From contig SFHU01000023.1 in assembly GCA_004555535.1 (NCBI GenBank), forward strand, positions 1-39,111: DNA of 39,111 nucleotides. The letters run 5' to 3'. The notes below the pieces were generated by a model. That model was not told the origin of the DNA. It saw only the letters and a program-made list of their open reading frames with translations, and ran no database searches. The position numbers and the translations under genes are program-made. This stretch comes from Clostridiales bacterium (lineage in GTDB: Bacteria > Bacillota > Clostridia > Christensenellales > Aristaeellaceae). Below, in pieces: positions 13,856 to 22,599 of this stretch; the stretch's first letter is position 1; the number at the start of each line of letters is the position of its first letter.

Positions 13856-16617
13856 GACCGGTGCATCTGACGCTCTGCGCGTTCGGCCCCTATGCGCAGA
13901 GGACGGAGCTTGACATGGACAGGCTCGGGGAAAGCGGGCTCTATCTGATCACGGGCGACACGGGCGCAGGCAAGACGACGCTCTTTGACGCGATCACCTT
14001 CGCGCTCTACGGCGAGGCCAGCGGGCAGGAGCGGCGCGCGGGCATGCTGCGCAGCAAATACGCCGAGCCGACGCTCGACACCTATGTGAAGCTGACGTTC
14101 GCGCTGCGCGGCGGTCTGTATGCGGTTCACCGCGTGCCGGACTATGACCGGCCCAAGAAGCGCGGCGAGGGCTTCACGCACCAGAGCGCCGAGGCGACGC
14201 TCACCCTGCCGGACGGGCGCGTCGTCACGGGCAGCCAGAACGTGACCCGGGAGATCGAGGAGATCATCGGCCTGACGCGCGACCAGTTTGCGCAGATCGG
14301 CATGATCGCCCAGGGCGAGTTCAAGCGCCTGCTGCTCGCTGGGACGGACGAACGCCGTGCGATCCTGCGGCGCATCTTCCACACAGAGCGCTTTGAGGCG
14401 CTGCAGCGGGAGCTGGGACAGCGGGCCAACGCCGCCCAGCGCGAGGCGAGGGAGGCCGTGCGCGCGCTGCTGCAGGAGGGCGATCTGCTGCGCATGCCGC
14501 CGGAGCTTGAGGCGGAGGACGCGCCCCTGGCGGCGCAGCGGGAGCTGCTTCAGGTGCCTGAGCGGATGGCGCTGGCGGAGCGGGGCGTCGCGCTTGACCG
14601 CGCGCAGATGGCGCAGACGCTTGAGCGGCGCGCGGCCCTGCAGGCGCAGAGCGCCGCGCTGAGCGAGCACATCGGCCGGGCGAAGGCGATCGAGGCGGCC
14701 CGAGAGGAGCTCGTGCGCGCGGCGGAGGCGCTTTCAGCGGCGCAGGAGCGGGCCGCGCAAAGCGCACAGGAGGAGGCGCGCACACTCGCCCTGCGCCCCC
14801 GGGAGGACGCGTTGACCGCCGAGGCGGCGGGCATTGAGGCGAAACTGGGCGAATACACCCGCGCGAAGGCGCTGGAGGATGAAGCGGGCGACGCGCAAGC
14901 GCGCGCACAGGCGCTGCTGCTTCGCGCCGGGGAGGACAGGCGCGCGCGGGACAAGCTGCACGCGGATATCGCTGTCGCGAAGGAGAAGGTCGCCCACCTG
15001 CCGGAGGTGACGGCGCAGGGCGAGCGGGCGCAGGCGGAGGCCGCGCAGGCACGGGAGCGCGCAAAGCGGCTTGAGCAGCTGCAGGAGGCGCTTGACGCGC
15101 TGGCAGAGCGCGAGGAGGCCGCGCAGCACGCGGCGCAGAAGGAGGCCCAGGCGCTCGCGGCGCGCGACAAGGCCTACCGCGAGCGGGCACAGGCGGAGGC
15201 CTCCTTCCTGGGCGCGCAGGCCGGCATTCTGGCCGGGACGCTTCAGGAGGGGAAGCCCTGCCCCGTCTGCGGCGCGACGTCGCATCCCGCGCCCGCCAGA
15301 CCCTGCGCGGAGGCGGTCAGCGAGGCGGCGCTCAACCGGCTCAAGCAGGCGTATGACCGCGCGGAGATGCTTGCGACCGCCTACCATGGCGACACGGCGG
15401 CGGCCATCAGCGCGCGGGACGCCGCGCAGCGTCAGGCGAAGGCGCTCGCCTGCGAGCTGCTGGGCTCGTATCAGCGCGATAGCGCCGCGCAGCGCACGAG
15501 GGACGAGCGGGATGCGGCGCAGCGCCTCGCACAGGAGCGGACGCAGACGGCGCAGTCGGCGCAGACCCTGGCCGAAAAGCTTGCCAACACGCAGCGCAAG
15601 ATCCCGGAGAAGGAGCAGGAGGAGGCCGCGCTCACCGCGCAGCTGCAATCCGGCGAAACGCGTGCCGCGGCGCTGGCGGGCGAGGCGCAGGAGAAGCGAA
15701 GGCAGGCGGAGCAGATCCGCGCCGGGCTGCCCTTCGCCAGCCGCGAGGCCGCGCAGGCGCGGATGGACGCCCTCGGGCAGGAGAAGGAGCGCATCCATGC
15801 GGCCATCGAGCACGCCGCGCAGGAGAGCCGCCGCGCGCAGGAGGCACTCGCCTCGGCGGCGGCCAGGCGTCAGGCGATCGAAAAGCAGCTGGAGGATGCC
15901 CCGCAGGAGGAGGCGACCGGCGTGCTGCAGGCGCGCAGCGCCGCGCTGGAGGCGGAGATGGAGGCCCTGGGCGGAACGGAGCGCACGCTGCACGCGCGCA
16001 TCGAGCAGAATGCGCAGACGCTTGAGCGGATGCGCTTGGCGCTTGAGGATGCGCAGCAGAAGCAGGCGCTCAGCCGCACGCTCGGCGCACTGGCGGCGAC
16101 GGCCAACGGCCAGGTGAGCGGCAGGGACAAGGTGACGCTGGAGACCTATGTGCAGATGACCTGCTTTGACCGCGTGATCGCGCGGGCCAACGTCCGCCTG
16201 CGCGGGATGACAGACGGGCAATACGAGCTGCGCCGCCGCGGGACGGCGGAGAACAGGCAGCAGCAGAGCGGCCTGGACATGGAGGTCGTCGACCATCTCA
16301 ACGGCAGCGCCCGCGACGTGCGCACGCTCTCCGGCGGCGAGGCCTTCAAGGCCTCCCTGGCGCTGGCGCTCGGGCTGAGCGACGAGATTCAGGCCGGCGC
16401 GGGCGGCGTGCGGCTGGATTCGCTGTTCGTGGACGAGGGCTTCGGGTCGCTGGATGCCCGCTCCCTCGAGCAGGCGATCGCCGTGCTGACCTCGCTGACG
16501 CAGGGCCACCGCCTCGTCGGCGTGATCAGCCATGTCGAGGAGCTCGGCAGGCGCATCGACAGGAAGATCGTCGTCACCAAGGCGCGCGAGGGCGGCAGCC
16601 GCGTGCGAATTGAATGA
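13852..16617 (+). CDS. sbcC: exonuclease SbcCD, ATPase subunit SbcC
   Basis: A 921-residue Rad50-type SMC-like ATPase. Walker A TGDTGAGKTT lies near residues 35-44, followed by long Ala/Gln/Glu/Arg-rich coiled coils. The zinc hook CPVCG at about residue 470 forms the dimer apex. The ABC signature LSGGEAF is near 825 and Walker B SLFVDEGFGSLD near 857. It is slightly short of the E. coli protein but complete. The coiled-coil part has a very biased codon and amino-acid composition, which produces long antisense frames on the other strand. Confidence 0.96.
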   Translation: MRPVHLTLCAFGPYAQRTELDMDRLGESGLYLITGDTGAGKTTLFDAITFALYGEASGQERRAGMLRSKYAEPTLDTYVKLTFALRGGLYAVHRVPDYDRPKKRGEGFTHQSAEATLTLPDGRVVTGSQNVTREIEEIIGLTRDQFAQIGMIAQGEFKRLLLAGTDERRAILRRIFHTERFEALQRELGQRANAAQREAREAVRALLQEGDLLRMPPELEAEDAPLAAQRELLQVPERMALAERGVALDRAQMAQTLERRAALQAQSAALSEHIGRAKAIEAAREELVRAAEALSAAQERAAQSAQEEARTLALRPREDALTAEAAGIEAKLGEYTRAKALEDEAGDAQARAQALLLRAGEDRRARDKLHADIAVAKEKVAHLPEVTAQGERAQAEAAQARERAKRLEQLQEALDALAEREEAAQHAAQKEAQALAARDKAYRERAQAEASFLGAQAGILAGTLQEGKPCPVCGATSHPAPARPCAEAVSEAALNRLKQAYDRAEMLATAYHGDTAAAISARDAAQRQAKALACELLGSYQRDSAAQRTRDERDAAQRLAQERTQTAQSAQTLAEKLANTQRKIPEKEQEEAALTAQLQSGETRAAALAGEAQEKRRQAEQIRAGLPFASREAAQARMDALGQEKERIHAAIEHAAQESRRAQEALASAAARRQAIEKQLEDAPQEEATGVLQARSAALEAEMEALGGTERTLHARIEQNAQTLERMRLALEDAQQKQALSRTLGALAATANGQVSGRDKVTLETYVQMTCFDRVIARANVRLRGMTDGQYELRRRGTAENRQQQSGLDMEVVDHLNGSARDVRTLSGGEAFKASLALALGLSDEIQAGAGGVRLDSLFVDEGFGSLDARSLEQAIAVLTSLTQGHRLVGVISHVEELGRRIDRKIVVTKAREGGSRVRIE

Positions 16618-16622
16618 AATCG

Positions 16623-16660
16623 GGCGGGCCGTTCCACTGAGGAACGGCCCGCCGCTTTTT
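16623..16660 (+). terminator. rho-independent terminator of sbcDC
   Basis: A perfect 13-pair stem GGCGGGCCGTTCC / GGAACGGCCCGCC with an ACTGA loop, followed by GCTTTTTG. It lies directly after the sbcC stop and before the convergent transglutaminase gene. Confidence 0.9.
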
Positions 16661-16670
16661 GATGATACCA

Positions 16671-19001
16671 TTACGTCAGCTTCAGCCCGCTGAGGAAGCG
16701 GCAGGCATACATGCGCAGGCGCTGCGTGAGCTTCATGCCGCGCACGAGCGCGCGGTAGGTCTGCTCGGCATAGCCGACCTGCGTGGCCTTGAGCCTGTGC
16801 CCGCTGTAACGGGCGATGCACAGCGCGCGGCCCAGCTGCGTCAGCTTCGGCTTGCCGCCCAGCTGCTCCTGCGCGCGCAGGAGGAACGTGGCCGGCGCCT
16901 CGCCGGGAGCGGGGCGAATGCCCATCGCCGCAAGCGCCTGCAGCACGGCGGCATACCAGACGACCAGCGCGTCGTTGCTGCGCTTTTGCCGGGCGCTGAG
17001 CGTGCCGGGCGAGACGGCGTAGAGCCGCAGCGCCGCAAGGCCGGCAAGCAGCAGGAGGAGCAGCAGGGCCAGCAGGAGTATCCGGCTGTTCTGCGGCGGC
17101 TCGGGCGGCGGCGTGGGCGAGGGCGTCGGCACGGGGGTCGGCATGGGCGTCGGCGAGGGCGTTGGCGAGGGTGTGGGTGTCGGCGTGGGCGTGGGGGTTG
17201 ACTCCGGGTTTTCGCTCTCCGGCGTCTCCGGGGTCGGCGTGGGCGCAGGCGTGGGCGTGGGGGTGGGCGTAGGCGTGGGCGTCGGGCTCGGCGAGGCGCC
17301 GTCCGGCACGCCGGAGGGATCGTCCGGATCGTCGGGATCGTCGGAATCGTCGGGGTCGTCCGGCGCGTCGGGATCGCGCGCGGCCCGGCCCAGCCCGGGC
17401 GTCGGATCAAAAGACAGCCAGCCGAAGCCGCTGAAATAGATCTCCACCCAGGCGTGGGCGTTCTGCTGCGTGACGCGGGCGATGCCGTCGGCATCGGGCT
17501 GGGCGACGTAGCCCTCCACATAACGCGAGGGCAGGCCGATGGCGCGCGCGAGCACGGCCATGGCGCTGGCGAAGGAGGTGCAGTAGCCCTTCTGCTCGGT
17601 CAGCAGGAACCAGGAGACGAAGTCCTCGCCCTCGGGCGGGATGCTCTGGTCAAGCGTATAGGGAAACGTCGTCTGCAGAAACGCGCAGAGCGCGGCGGCG
17701 CGGTCAAAGTCGTTTCCCTCCGGTGCGGCGATCTCGGCGGCGAGCGTCAGCACGCGGGGGTCGATCCCCTCCGGGAGGGCGAGATCGTCGGCGCGCACGG
17801 TCTCCAGGTAGGGGTCCTCCTCCTGCGCGGCCAGCAGCACGGCGCGGCGGACGCCCTCGGTCGAGGCACTCATCGGGATGCCGGAGAAGGCATAAACCTC
17901 CCCGGCGGAAAGGCTGTGCGTCGCAAAGACCTCGCTGGCCGGGGAAAAATAGGCGACAAGCCCCTCGCCGCCGGGCGACGTGAAGCGCTGGGTGAGGTAG
18001 AGCGTGCTGGCGGCGTCGGCGCGCATGCGCACGGTGATCGTCCGGGCCTCGGGCAGCAGCGCGCGCAGCGCCTCCTCCGGGCGGGCCATGTCAAACAGGT
18101 CGCGCCGCATCGCGTAAAAGCGCGGATTGACGTAGAGGTAGCGCCGGCCGGAGGTGGCGTCCGTCCAGGCGCTGCCGGTGTAGCTGTTCTTGATGGTGGC
18201 GCGCAGCAGCGTGCGCTCCTGCGTTTCGACCTCCATCACGGGGTCGTCCGTCGGGTCGACGGGGCCGCCGAGCCGGTCCGCGCCCAGCGGCTGCCAGCCG
18301 GCTGCGCTCAGCGAGAAGGCCGTGCGCGGATCGGTGAAGAAGAAGTAATCGTCGATCGCCTGACGCACGCGCTCGGCAAAGGCGGTCAGCCGGGGTGCCT
18401 CCTGCCCGCTCAGCGGGAGCAGCAACAGCGACACGGCGAGCACCAGCACCGCGCAGGGGATCATCCGGCGCTGGGTGACGCCCGGCGCGCGCCCGGAGAG
18501 CAGCAACGCCAGCACGAGCGGCAGAAATGCGAGTGGGCTCACGTCCGCGCCCAGGAACGAAACGGCGAACAGGATGGCGATGCTCAATAGCGCCAGCGGA
18601 AAGAAGGCGTGCTCGCTGCGTGCGAGGGCCGCGCCCACGCCGGTCAGCACCATGGAAAGCACCGCCGCGATGGCGCGGGAATACGCCGCAAGCGCCAGCG
18701 GCTGGCCGCTCAAAAAGAGCGTCAGCGCCGCGCTGATGGAGGCAAGCTGGCCGCGCAGGGAAAAGACCGCGCCAAAGAGCAGCGCGAACAGCGCCGGATA
18801 GGCCAGCGCCCGCAGGCGCGGCACGCAGTCAAACAGAAAGAACAGCAGCGTGACGAGCGCGCAGCAGGCGGCAAACAGCGGGAGCGGCGCGACCAGCCCC
18901 AGCGCCAGCGACAGGGGATAGGTGCTGCCCAAACCGATGCACAGCGTCGTGATTGCGTGCAGGGGGGCATGCTCCGGCAGGGAGAAGAGCGTCTTTTTCA
19001 T
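16671..19001 (-). CDS. membrane-anchored transglutaminase-like protein with DUF4129-type C-terminus
   Basis: A 776-residue protein. Six or so N-terminal helices (to about 190) are followed by an outside domain and a transglutaminase core. Its catalytic triad is visible: Cys474 in QKGYCTSFASAM, His516 in NAHAWVEIYF and Asp532 in FDPTPG. A linker of DDPDD and PTPTP repeats (about 545-640) leads to a further helix (about 648-670) and a cytoplasmic tail (ARQKRSNDALVVWY...) like DUF4129. It is the last gene of moxR-DUF58-transglutaminase, a common trio thought to serve cell-envelope protein processing or assembly. The true substrate is unknown. Confidence 0.9.
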   Translation of the reverse strand: MKKTLFSLPEHAPLHAITTLCIGLGSTYPLSLALGLVAPLPLFAACCALVTLLFFLFDCVPRLRALAYPALFALLFGAVFSLRGQLASISAALTLFLSGQPLALAAYSRAIAAVLSMVLTGVGAALARSEHAFFPLALLSIAILFAVSFLGADVSPLAFLPLVLALLLSGRAPGVTQRRMIPCAVLVLAVSLLLLPLSGQEAPRLTAFAERVRQAIDDYFFFTDPRTAFSLSAAGWQPLGADRLGGPVDPTDDPVMEVETQERTLLRATIKNSYTGSAWTDATSGRRYLYVNPRFYAMRRDLFDMARPEEALRALLPEARTITVRMRADAASTLYLTQRFTSPGGEGLVAYFSPASEVFATHSLSAGEVYAFSGIPMSASTEGVRRAVLLAAQEEDPYLETVRADDLALPEGIDPRVLTLAAEIAAPEGNDFDRAAALCAFLQTTFPYTLDQSIPPEGEDFVSWFLLTEQKGYCTSFASAMAVLARAIGLPSRYVEGYVAQPDADGIARVTQQNAHAWVEIYFSGFGWLSFDPTPGLGRAARDPDAPDDPDDSDDPDDPDDPSGVPDGASPSPTPTPTPTPTPTPAPTPTPETPESENPESTPTPTPTPTPSPTPSPTPMPTPVPTPSPTPPPEPPQNSRILLLALLLLLLLAGLAALRLYAVSPGTLSARQKRSNDALVVWYAAVLQALAAMGIRPAPGEAPATFLLRAQEQLGGKPKLTQLGRALCIARYSGHRLKATQVGYAEQTYRALVRGMKLTQRLRMYACRFLSGLKLT
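17110..17300 (-). repeat. in-gene Pro-Thr linker repeats
   Basis: Tandem six-base units of GGCGTG / GGCGAG (plus strand) encode the P-T/P-S linker of the transglutaminase gene. Unit size and in-frame coding exclude a CRISPR array. Confidence 0.8.
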
Positions 19002-19008
19002 CGATCGA

Positions 19009-20157
19009 TCAACCTCGGAGGGCGACGCGCGTCGTTTCGACGCCGCAGCTGAGCAGCAGATGGAGCAGCTGCTCCTGCTCCTGCGCCGGCTCGCCGGCTG
19101 TCACGAGGGTCAGCCGCGTGTGCGGTCCCATGTGGGCCAGGGCGATGGCCGCGTCGGCGACGGCGGGCGTGAGATGCGTGGTCAGGATGACCGTGGAGCC
19201 GGTGCGGCGCATCCGGCGGGAGGCGAGATGCAGCACGCGGGAAAAGTCGTCCCCGCGGGCAAAGCGCTCCTGCGCGAGGGCCTCGAGCATCGCGGGCAGC
19301 GAGGAGGCGTCCTGGCCGCTGAGCTCGCGCGGCGCATCTCCCCACAGCGGCAATCGCGCGATGTGGCCCTGCTCCAGCAGCTGGCGCAGGATGCCCGCGC
19401 AGGTGTCGCACAGCGCGTCCACCGCGGCGGCGCGAAGGGCGTCGGGCGCGTCGGGCGCGCCGCAGTCGAGCAGGATGAGCGCGTCCGGGCGCTGGGGCGT
19501 CTCATAGGTGTGCACCATCAGCGCCTGACGGCGCAGGGAGAGCTTCCAGTGGACGCGCTTCATCTCGTCGCCCTCCTGCCAGGCGCGGGTGTCGGCGGGC
19601 GTCGTGCGGTCGGCCTGCGCGCGCTGGGCCGCGCTGGTTTCGCCCTCGCCGGGGCTGAAGCGCAGCGGCGCCGTCTGCGCGCAGCGGGGCAGCACGGTCA
19701 GCATGTCCGGCGCAAGGCGCACGCGCGCGCTCAGGGCAAAGAGGCCGAAGCAGTCCGAAAAGCCCAGCCGCGTCACGCCGACGGGATAGACGCCCACGTG
19801 CGGGCAGGGAAAGTCGTTGTCGCTTTCGGTGGCGCCCAGCAGGCGCAGGGGCAGAAGATATTCGCTCTCCCTTCCGCTGGGCAGGCTGACGCGCAGGGAG
19901 AGCGGCGCGATGGGCAGCGGAAGGGGCAGAAAAGCGCGCAGCGTGTAGCGGCACTCGCCGCCGCGCGTGACCTGCGAGGCCCCCAGCTGCTGCGTGACGC
20001 GGCAGAGCACGCGCGCAAGCAGCACGCACAGCAGCGAAAAGCCCCAGCACACGAGGGCGGCGCAGGCCAGCAGGAACGCGCCGCCGCTGGAGACGGAGAG
20101 CGAGGTGACGAGCATCAGCGCGCCGAAGAGCAGCGTGTACAGCCCGCGCGCGGTCAT
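19009..20157 (-). CDS. DUF58 domain protein
   Basis: A 382-residue protein. I start it at ATG 20157, where it overlaps the moxR stop (ATGA), rather than at the much longer frame that runs through moxR. Two N-terminal helices are followed by a beta-rich domain and the DUF58 core, with the hallmark KRVHWKLSLRRQALMVHTYE and then DALILLDCG, a VWA-like strand. DUF58 proteins accompany MoxR ATPases and transglutaminases and are thought to be their membrane-side partners. Seven bases separate it from the transglutaminase gene. Confidence 0.9.
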   Translation of the reverse strand: MTARGLYTLLFGALMLVTSLSVSSGGAFLLACAALVCWGFSLLCVLLARVLCRVTQQLGASQVTRGGECRYTLRAFLPLPLPIAPLSLRVSLPSGRESEYLLPLRLLGATESDNDFPCPHVGVYPVGVTRLGFSDCFGLFALSARVRLAPDMLTVLPRCAQTAPLRFSPGEGETSAAQRAQADRTTPADTRAWQEGDEMKRVHWKLSLRRQALMVHTYETPQRPDALILLDCGAPDAPDALRAAAVDALCDTCAGILRQLLEQGHIARLPLWGDAPRELSGQDASSLPAMLEALAQERFARGDDFSRVLHLASRRMRRTGSTVILTTHLTPAVADAAIALAHMGPHTRLTLVTAGEPAQEQEQLLHLLLSCGVETTRVALRG

Positions 20158-21098
20158 TTGAGCCTCACCGGGACGCGCACGCCGCCCATCAGCTCGCCAA
20201 GCGCCTGCTCCGGCGTGAAGCCGCGCATGCGCGCATCGGCGGAGAGCACGAAGCGGTGGCACAGTACGCTGGCGGCCATGCGCTGCACGTCCTCGGGGAT
20301 GATGTAGTCCCGGCCACAGAGCACCGCACTGGCCTGCGCCGCATGGACGAGCGCGATGGCGGCGCGGGTGCTCGCGCCCAGCGTGAGCATCGGCGTGGCG
20401 CGCGTGGCGGCGCAGATGGAGGCGATGTAGCCGCGCACCTCGCGGGAGCAGTAGACCTGCTTGACCTCCTGCTGCATGGAAAGCACATCCTCCGCCGAGC
20501 AGACCGGCGTGAGCGTCTGCATCGGTGTGCTCTCGCCGCAGTAGCGCTCCAGGATATCCATCTCGTCCTCCAGGGTCGGATAGCCGATGGAGATGCGCAT
20601 GAAGAAGCGGTCCATCTGCGCCTCGGGCAGCGGATAGGTGCCGACAAAGTCGACCGGGTTCTGCGTCGCCAGCACCATGAACGGCCGCGAGAGCGGATAG
20701 GTGACGCCATCGACCGTGACCTGGCACTCCTCCATGACCTCAAGCAGCGCGCTCTGCGTCTTGGGGGAGGTGCGGTTGATCTCGTCGGCCAGTACGATCT
20801 GGCTGAAGATGGCGCCCGGGCGGTACTGCATCTCGCCCGTCAGGCTCGGCACGGTGTAGCCGGTGATATCGGAGGGCGTGATGTCCGGGGTGAACTGGAT
20901 GCGCTTGAAGGAGCAGGAGAGCGAGCGGGCCAGCGCCCCGCACAGCGTCGTCTTGCCCACGCCGGGCACATCCTCAATCAGCACATGGCCCTCGCAAAGA
21001 AGCGCTGTCAGCAGCAGCTCGACGACGTCCTCCTTGCCGACGACGACGCGGGCGATGTTCTGCTTGAGCGCAGTCACAATCCTGTTGGAACTCTGCAT
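20154..21098 (-). CDS. MoxR-family AAA+ ATPase
   Basis: A 314-residue AAA+ protein. Walker A is VPGVGKTTLC (44-53), Walker B VLADEINRTSPKTQSALLE (102-120), and sensor 1 is ATQNPVDFVGTYPLPEAQMDRFF. MoxR ATPases act as chaperones that activate or assemble partner complexes, often VWA proteins. Here the likely partner is the DUF58 product, whose gene overlaps its stop codon. It is the first gene of the operon, with a promoter at 21140-21168. Confidence 0.94.
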   Translation of the reverse strand: MQSSNRIVTALKQNIARVVVGKEDVVELLLTALLCEGHVLIEDVPGVGKTTLCGALARSLSCSFKRIQFTPDITPSDITGYTVPSLTGEMQYRPGAIFSQIVLADEINRTSPKTQSALLEVMEECQVTVDGVTYPLSRPFMVLATQNPVDFVGTYPLPEAQMDRFFMRISIGYPTLEDEMDILERYCGESTPMQTLTPVCSAEDVLSMQQEVKQVYCSREVRGYIASICAATRATPMLTLGASTRAAIALVHAAQASAVLCGRDYIIPEDVQRMAASVLCHRFVLSADARMRGFTPEQALGELMGGVRVPVRLK

Positions 21099-21139
21099 GG
21101 CAAATCTCCTTTGGTCTCAATATGCCCAAAACCCTTTCT

Positions 21140-21168
21140 ATTATAATGGATGACGCCGTATTTGGCAA
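21140..21168 (-). promoter_or_regulatory. promoter of the moxR operon
   Basis: Minus strand: TTGCCA (21168-21163), 17-base spacer, TATAAT (21145-21140), 41 bases before the start. Confidence 0.8.
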
Positions 21169-21184
21169 GCCGCGCCCCGGCCCC

Positions 21185-21213
21185 TTGAAACACAGGGGCT
21201 TTTTTGCTACAAT
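21185..21213 (+). promoter_or_regulatory. promoter of the birA-acpS-nnr operon
   Basis: TTGAAA (21185-21190), 17-base spacer, TACAAT (21208-21213), 33 bases before the birA start. Back-to-back with the moxR promoter. No BirA operator was recognised. Confidence 0.8.
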
Positions 21214-21245
21214 AAAAGGCGAAACGCAGAAACGGAGGCGCAGCG

Positions 21246-22208
21246 ATGGACGACATACTGGAAAGGCTTCTCACCGGGGAGATCGTCTCCGGCCAGGCGC
21301 TCAGCGAGGCGATGGGCGTGACGCGCGCGGCGGTCTGGAAGCAGATGGAGCAGCTGCGCGCGCAGGGCTTTGTCATCGAGTCCGTGGGCCGGCAGGGCTA
21401 CCGGCTGACGGCATGCCCCGACACGCTGATGGCGCCGGTCATCCGCCGCGGCCTGGAGACCGTCTGGGCGGGCCGGGAGATCGTCTATCTGAGGAGCGTC
21501 GACTCGACCAACCGCTATGCGCGCGAGCTGGCATCCCGCGGCGCGGCGGAGGGCACGCTCGTCGTCGCGGACGAGCAGACGGCGGGACGCGGACGGCGCG
21601 GGCGCGGCTGGATCTCCCCGGCGGGGGAGGGCGTGTTCATGTCGCTGATCCTTCGGCCGCAGGCGCATCCCTCGCAGGTGGCCGGGCTGTCCCTGCAGGC
21701 GGCGCTGGCCACGGCGCGGGCGATTGCCAACGTGACGGGGCTCGACGCGCGCATCAAGTGGCCCAACGACATCGTCTGCGGCGGCAAGAAGGTCTGCGGC
21801 ATGCTGCTGGAGATGAACGCGGACGAGCAGAGCGTGCACGACGTCGTCGCCGGCATCGGCATCAACGTCCATCAAAGGGACTTCCCGCCGGAGATCGCAC
21901 AGACCGCCGCCTCGCTGGATCTGCTCACGGGGACGAGCGTCAATCGCGCGGCGCTCGTGCGCGCGTTCCTTCAGGAGTTTGAAACCGTCAGCAGCATGGC
22001 GCAGGCGGGGACGCTGATGGACGCCTACCGCGAGCGCTCGGCGACCCTCGCTCAGCGTGTGCAGGTCATCGCGCCGGCGGAGATGTTCACCGGCACGGCG
22101 CTGGAGGTCACGGACAGCGGCTCGCTGATCGTCCTGGATGAGCAGGGGCAGCGCCGGGAGGTGCTCGCGGCGGACGTCTCCGTCCGGGGGCTGATGGGCT
22201 ATGCGTGA
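21246..22208 (+). CDS. birA: bifunctional biotin-[acetyl-CoA carboxylase] ligase / biotin repressor
   Basis: A 320-residue protein. An N-terminal winged helix (LTGEIVSGQALSEAMGVTRA, then VWKQMEQLRAQGF, to about residue 60) precedes the ligase core. DSTNRYARELA, TAGRGRRGRGW (the biotinyl-AMP loop) and KWPNDIVCGGKKVCGMLLEM follow, then a small C-terminal SH3-like domain. It activates biotin with ATP and attaches it to biotin carboxyl carrier protein; the HTH implies that it also represses biotin genes. AACGGAGGCG precedes the start. Its end overlaps acpS by eight bases. Confidence 0.95.
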   Translation: MDDILERLLTGEIVSGQALSEAMGVTRAAVWKQMEQLRAQGFVIESVGRQGYRLTACPDTLMAPVIRRGLETVWAGREIVYLRSVDSTNRYARELASRGAAEGTLVVADEQTAGRGRRGRGWISPAGEGVFMSLILRPQAHPSQVAGLSLQAALATARAIANVTGLDARIKWPNDIVCGGKKVCGMLLEMNADEQSVHDVVAGIGINVHQRDFPPEIAQTAASLDLLTGTSVNRAALVRAFLQEFETVSSMAQAGTLMDAYRERSATLAQRVQVIAPAEMFTGTALEVTDSGSLIVLDEQGQRREVLAADVSVRGLMGYA

Positions 22209-22587
22209 GGGTGTGATTGGTGTGGGCTGCGACCTGTGCGCGGTTGACAGAATGGCGCGCGCGATCGAAAAGGTGCACTTCTACGAGCGCGTGTTCCTTG
22301 AGCAGGAGCGCGAATACCTGGAGAGCCGGGGCGCGGGCCGGGCGCAGAGCGCGGCGGCGATGTTCGCGGCGAAGGAGGCCGTCGCCAAGGCGCTGGGAAC
22401 GGGCTTTGCCGGGGGCGTCATGCCCTGGACGATCGAGATCACACACGCGGGCGGCGCGCCGGGCGTGCGGCTTTACGGCGCGGCGCAGGAGCGCTTGGCG
22501 GCGCTGGGCGGCGGGCGGATGCTCCTGAGCCTTTCGCACGAGGGGAATATGGCGATGGCCTTCGCGGTGGCGGCGGCAGAAGGATAA
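22201..22587 (+). CDS. acpS: holo-[acyl-carrier-protein] synthase
   Basis: A 128-residue AcpS. It transfers 4'-phosphopantetheine from CoA to acyl carrier protein. IGVGCDLCAVDRM holds the Mg-binding Asp and FAAKEAVAKALGTGF the catalytic Glu/Lys motif, both at normal spacing. The ATG at 22201 overlaps the birA end, so translation is probably coupled. In Bacillota acpS commonly neighbours nnr, alr and mazEF, as partly seen here. Confidence 0.95.
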   Translation: MREGVIGVGCDLCAVDRMARAIEKVHFYERVFLEQEREYLESRGAGRAQSAAAMFAAKEAVAKALGTGFAGGVMPWTIEITHAGGAPGVRLYGAAQERLAALGGGRMLLSLSHEGNMAMAFAVAAAEG

Positions 22588-22599
22588 AAGGAGGCTTCC

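Noticed and set aside
14734..16821. A 695-codon frame antisense to sbcC
   Set aside because: Mirror of the coiled-coil codons; crosses the sbcC terminator.
17110..17300. Short regular repeats that could suggest a CRISPR array
   Set aside because: Units are six bases, in frame, with no spacers; they encode the Pro-Thr linker of the transglutaminase.
19009..20727. A 572-residue DUF58 protein using the longest frame
   Set aside because: The extra 190 residues run through moxR in another frame; ATG 20157 gives the family N-terminus and the ATGA overlap.
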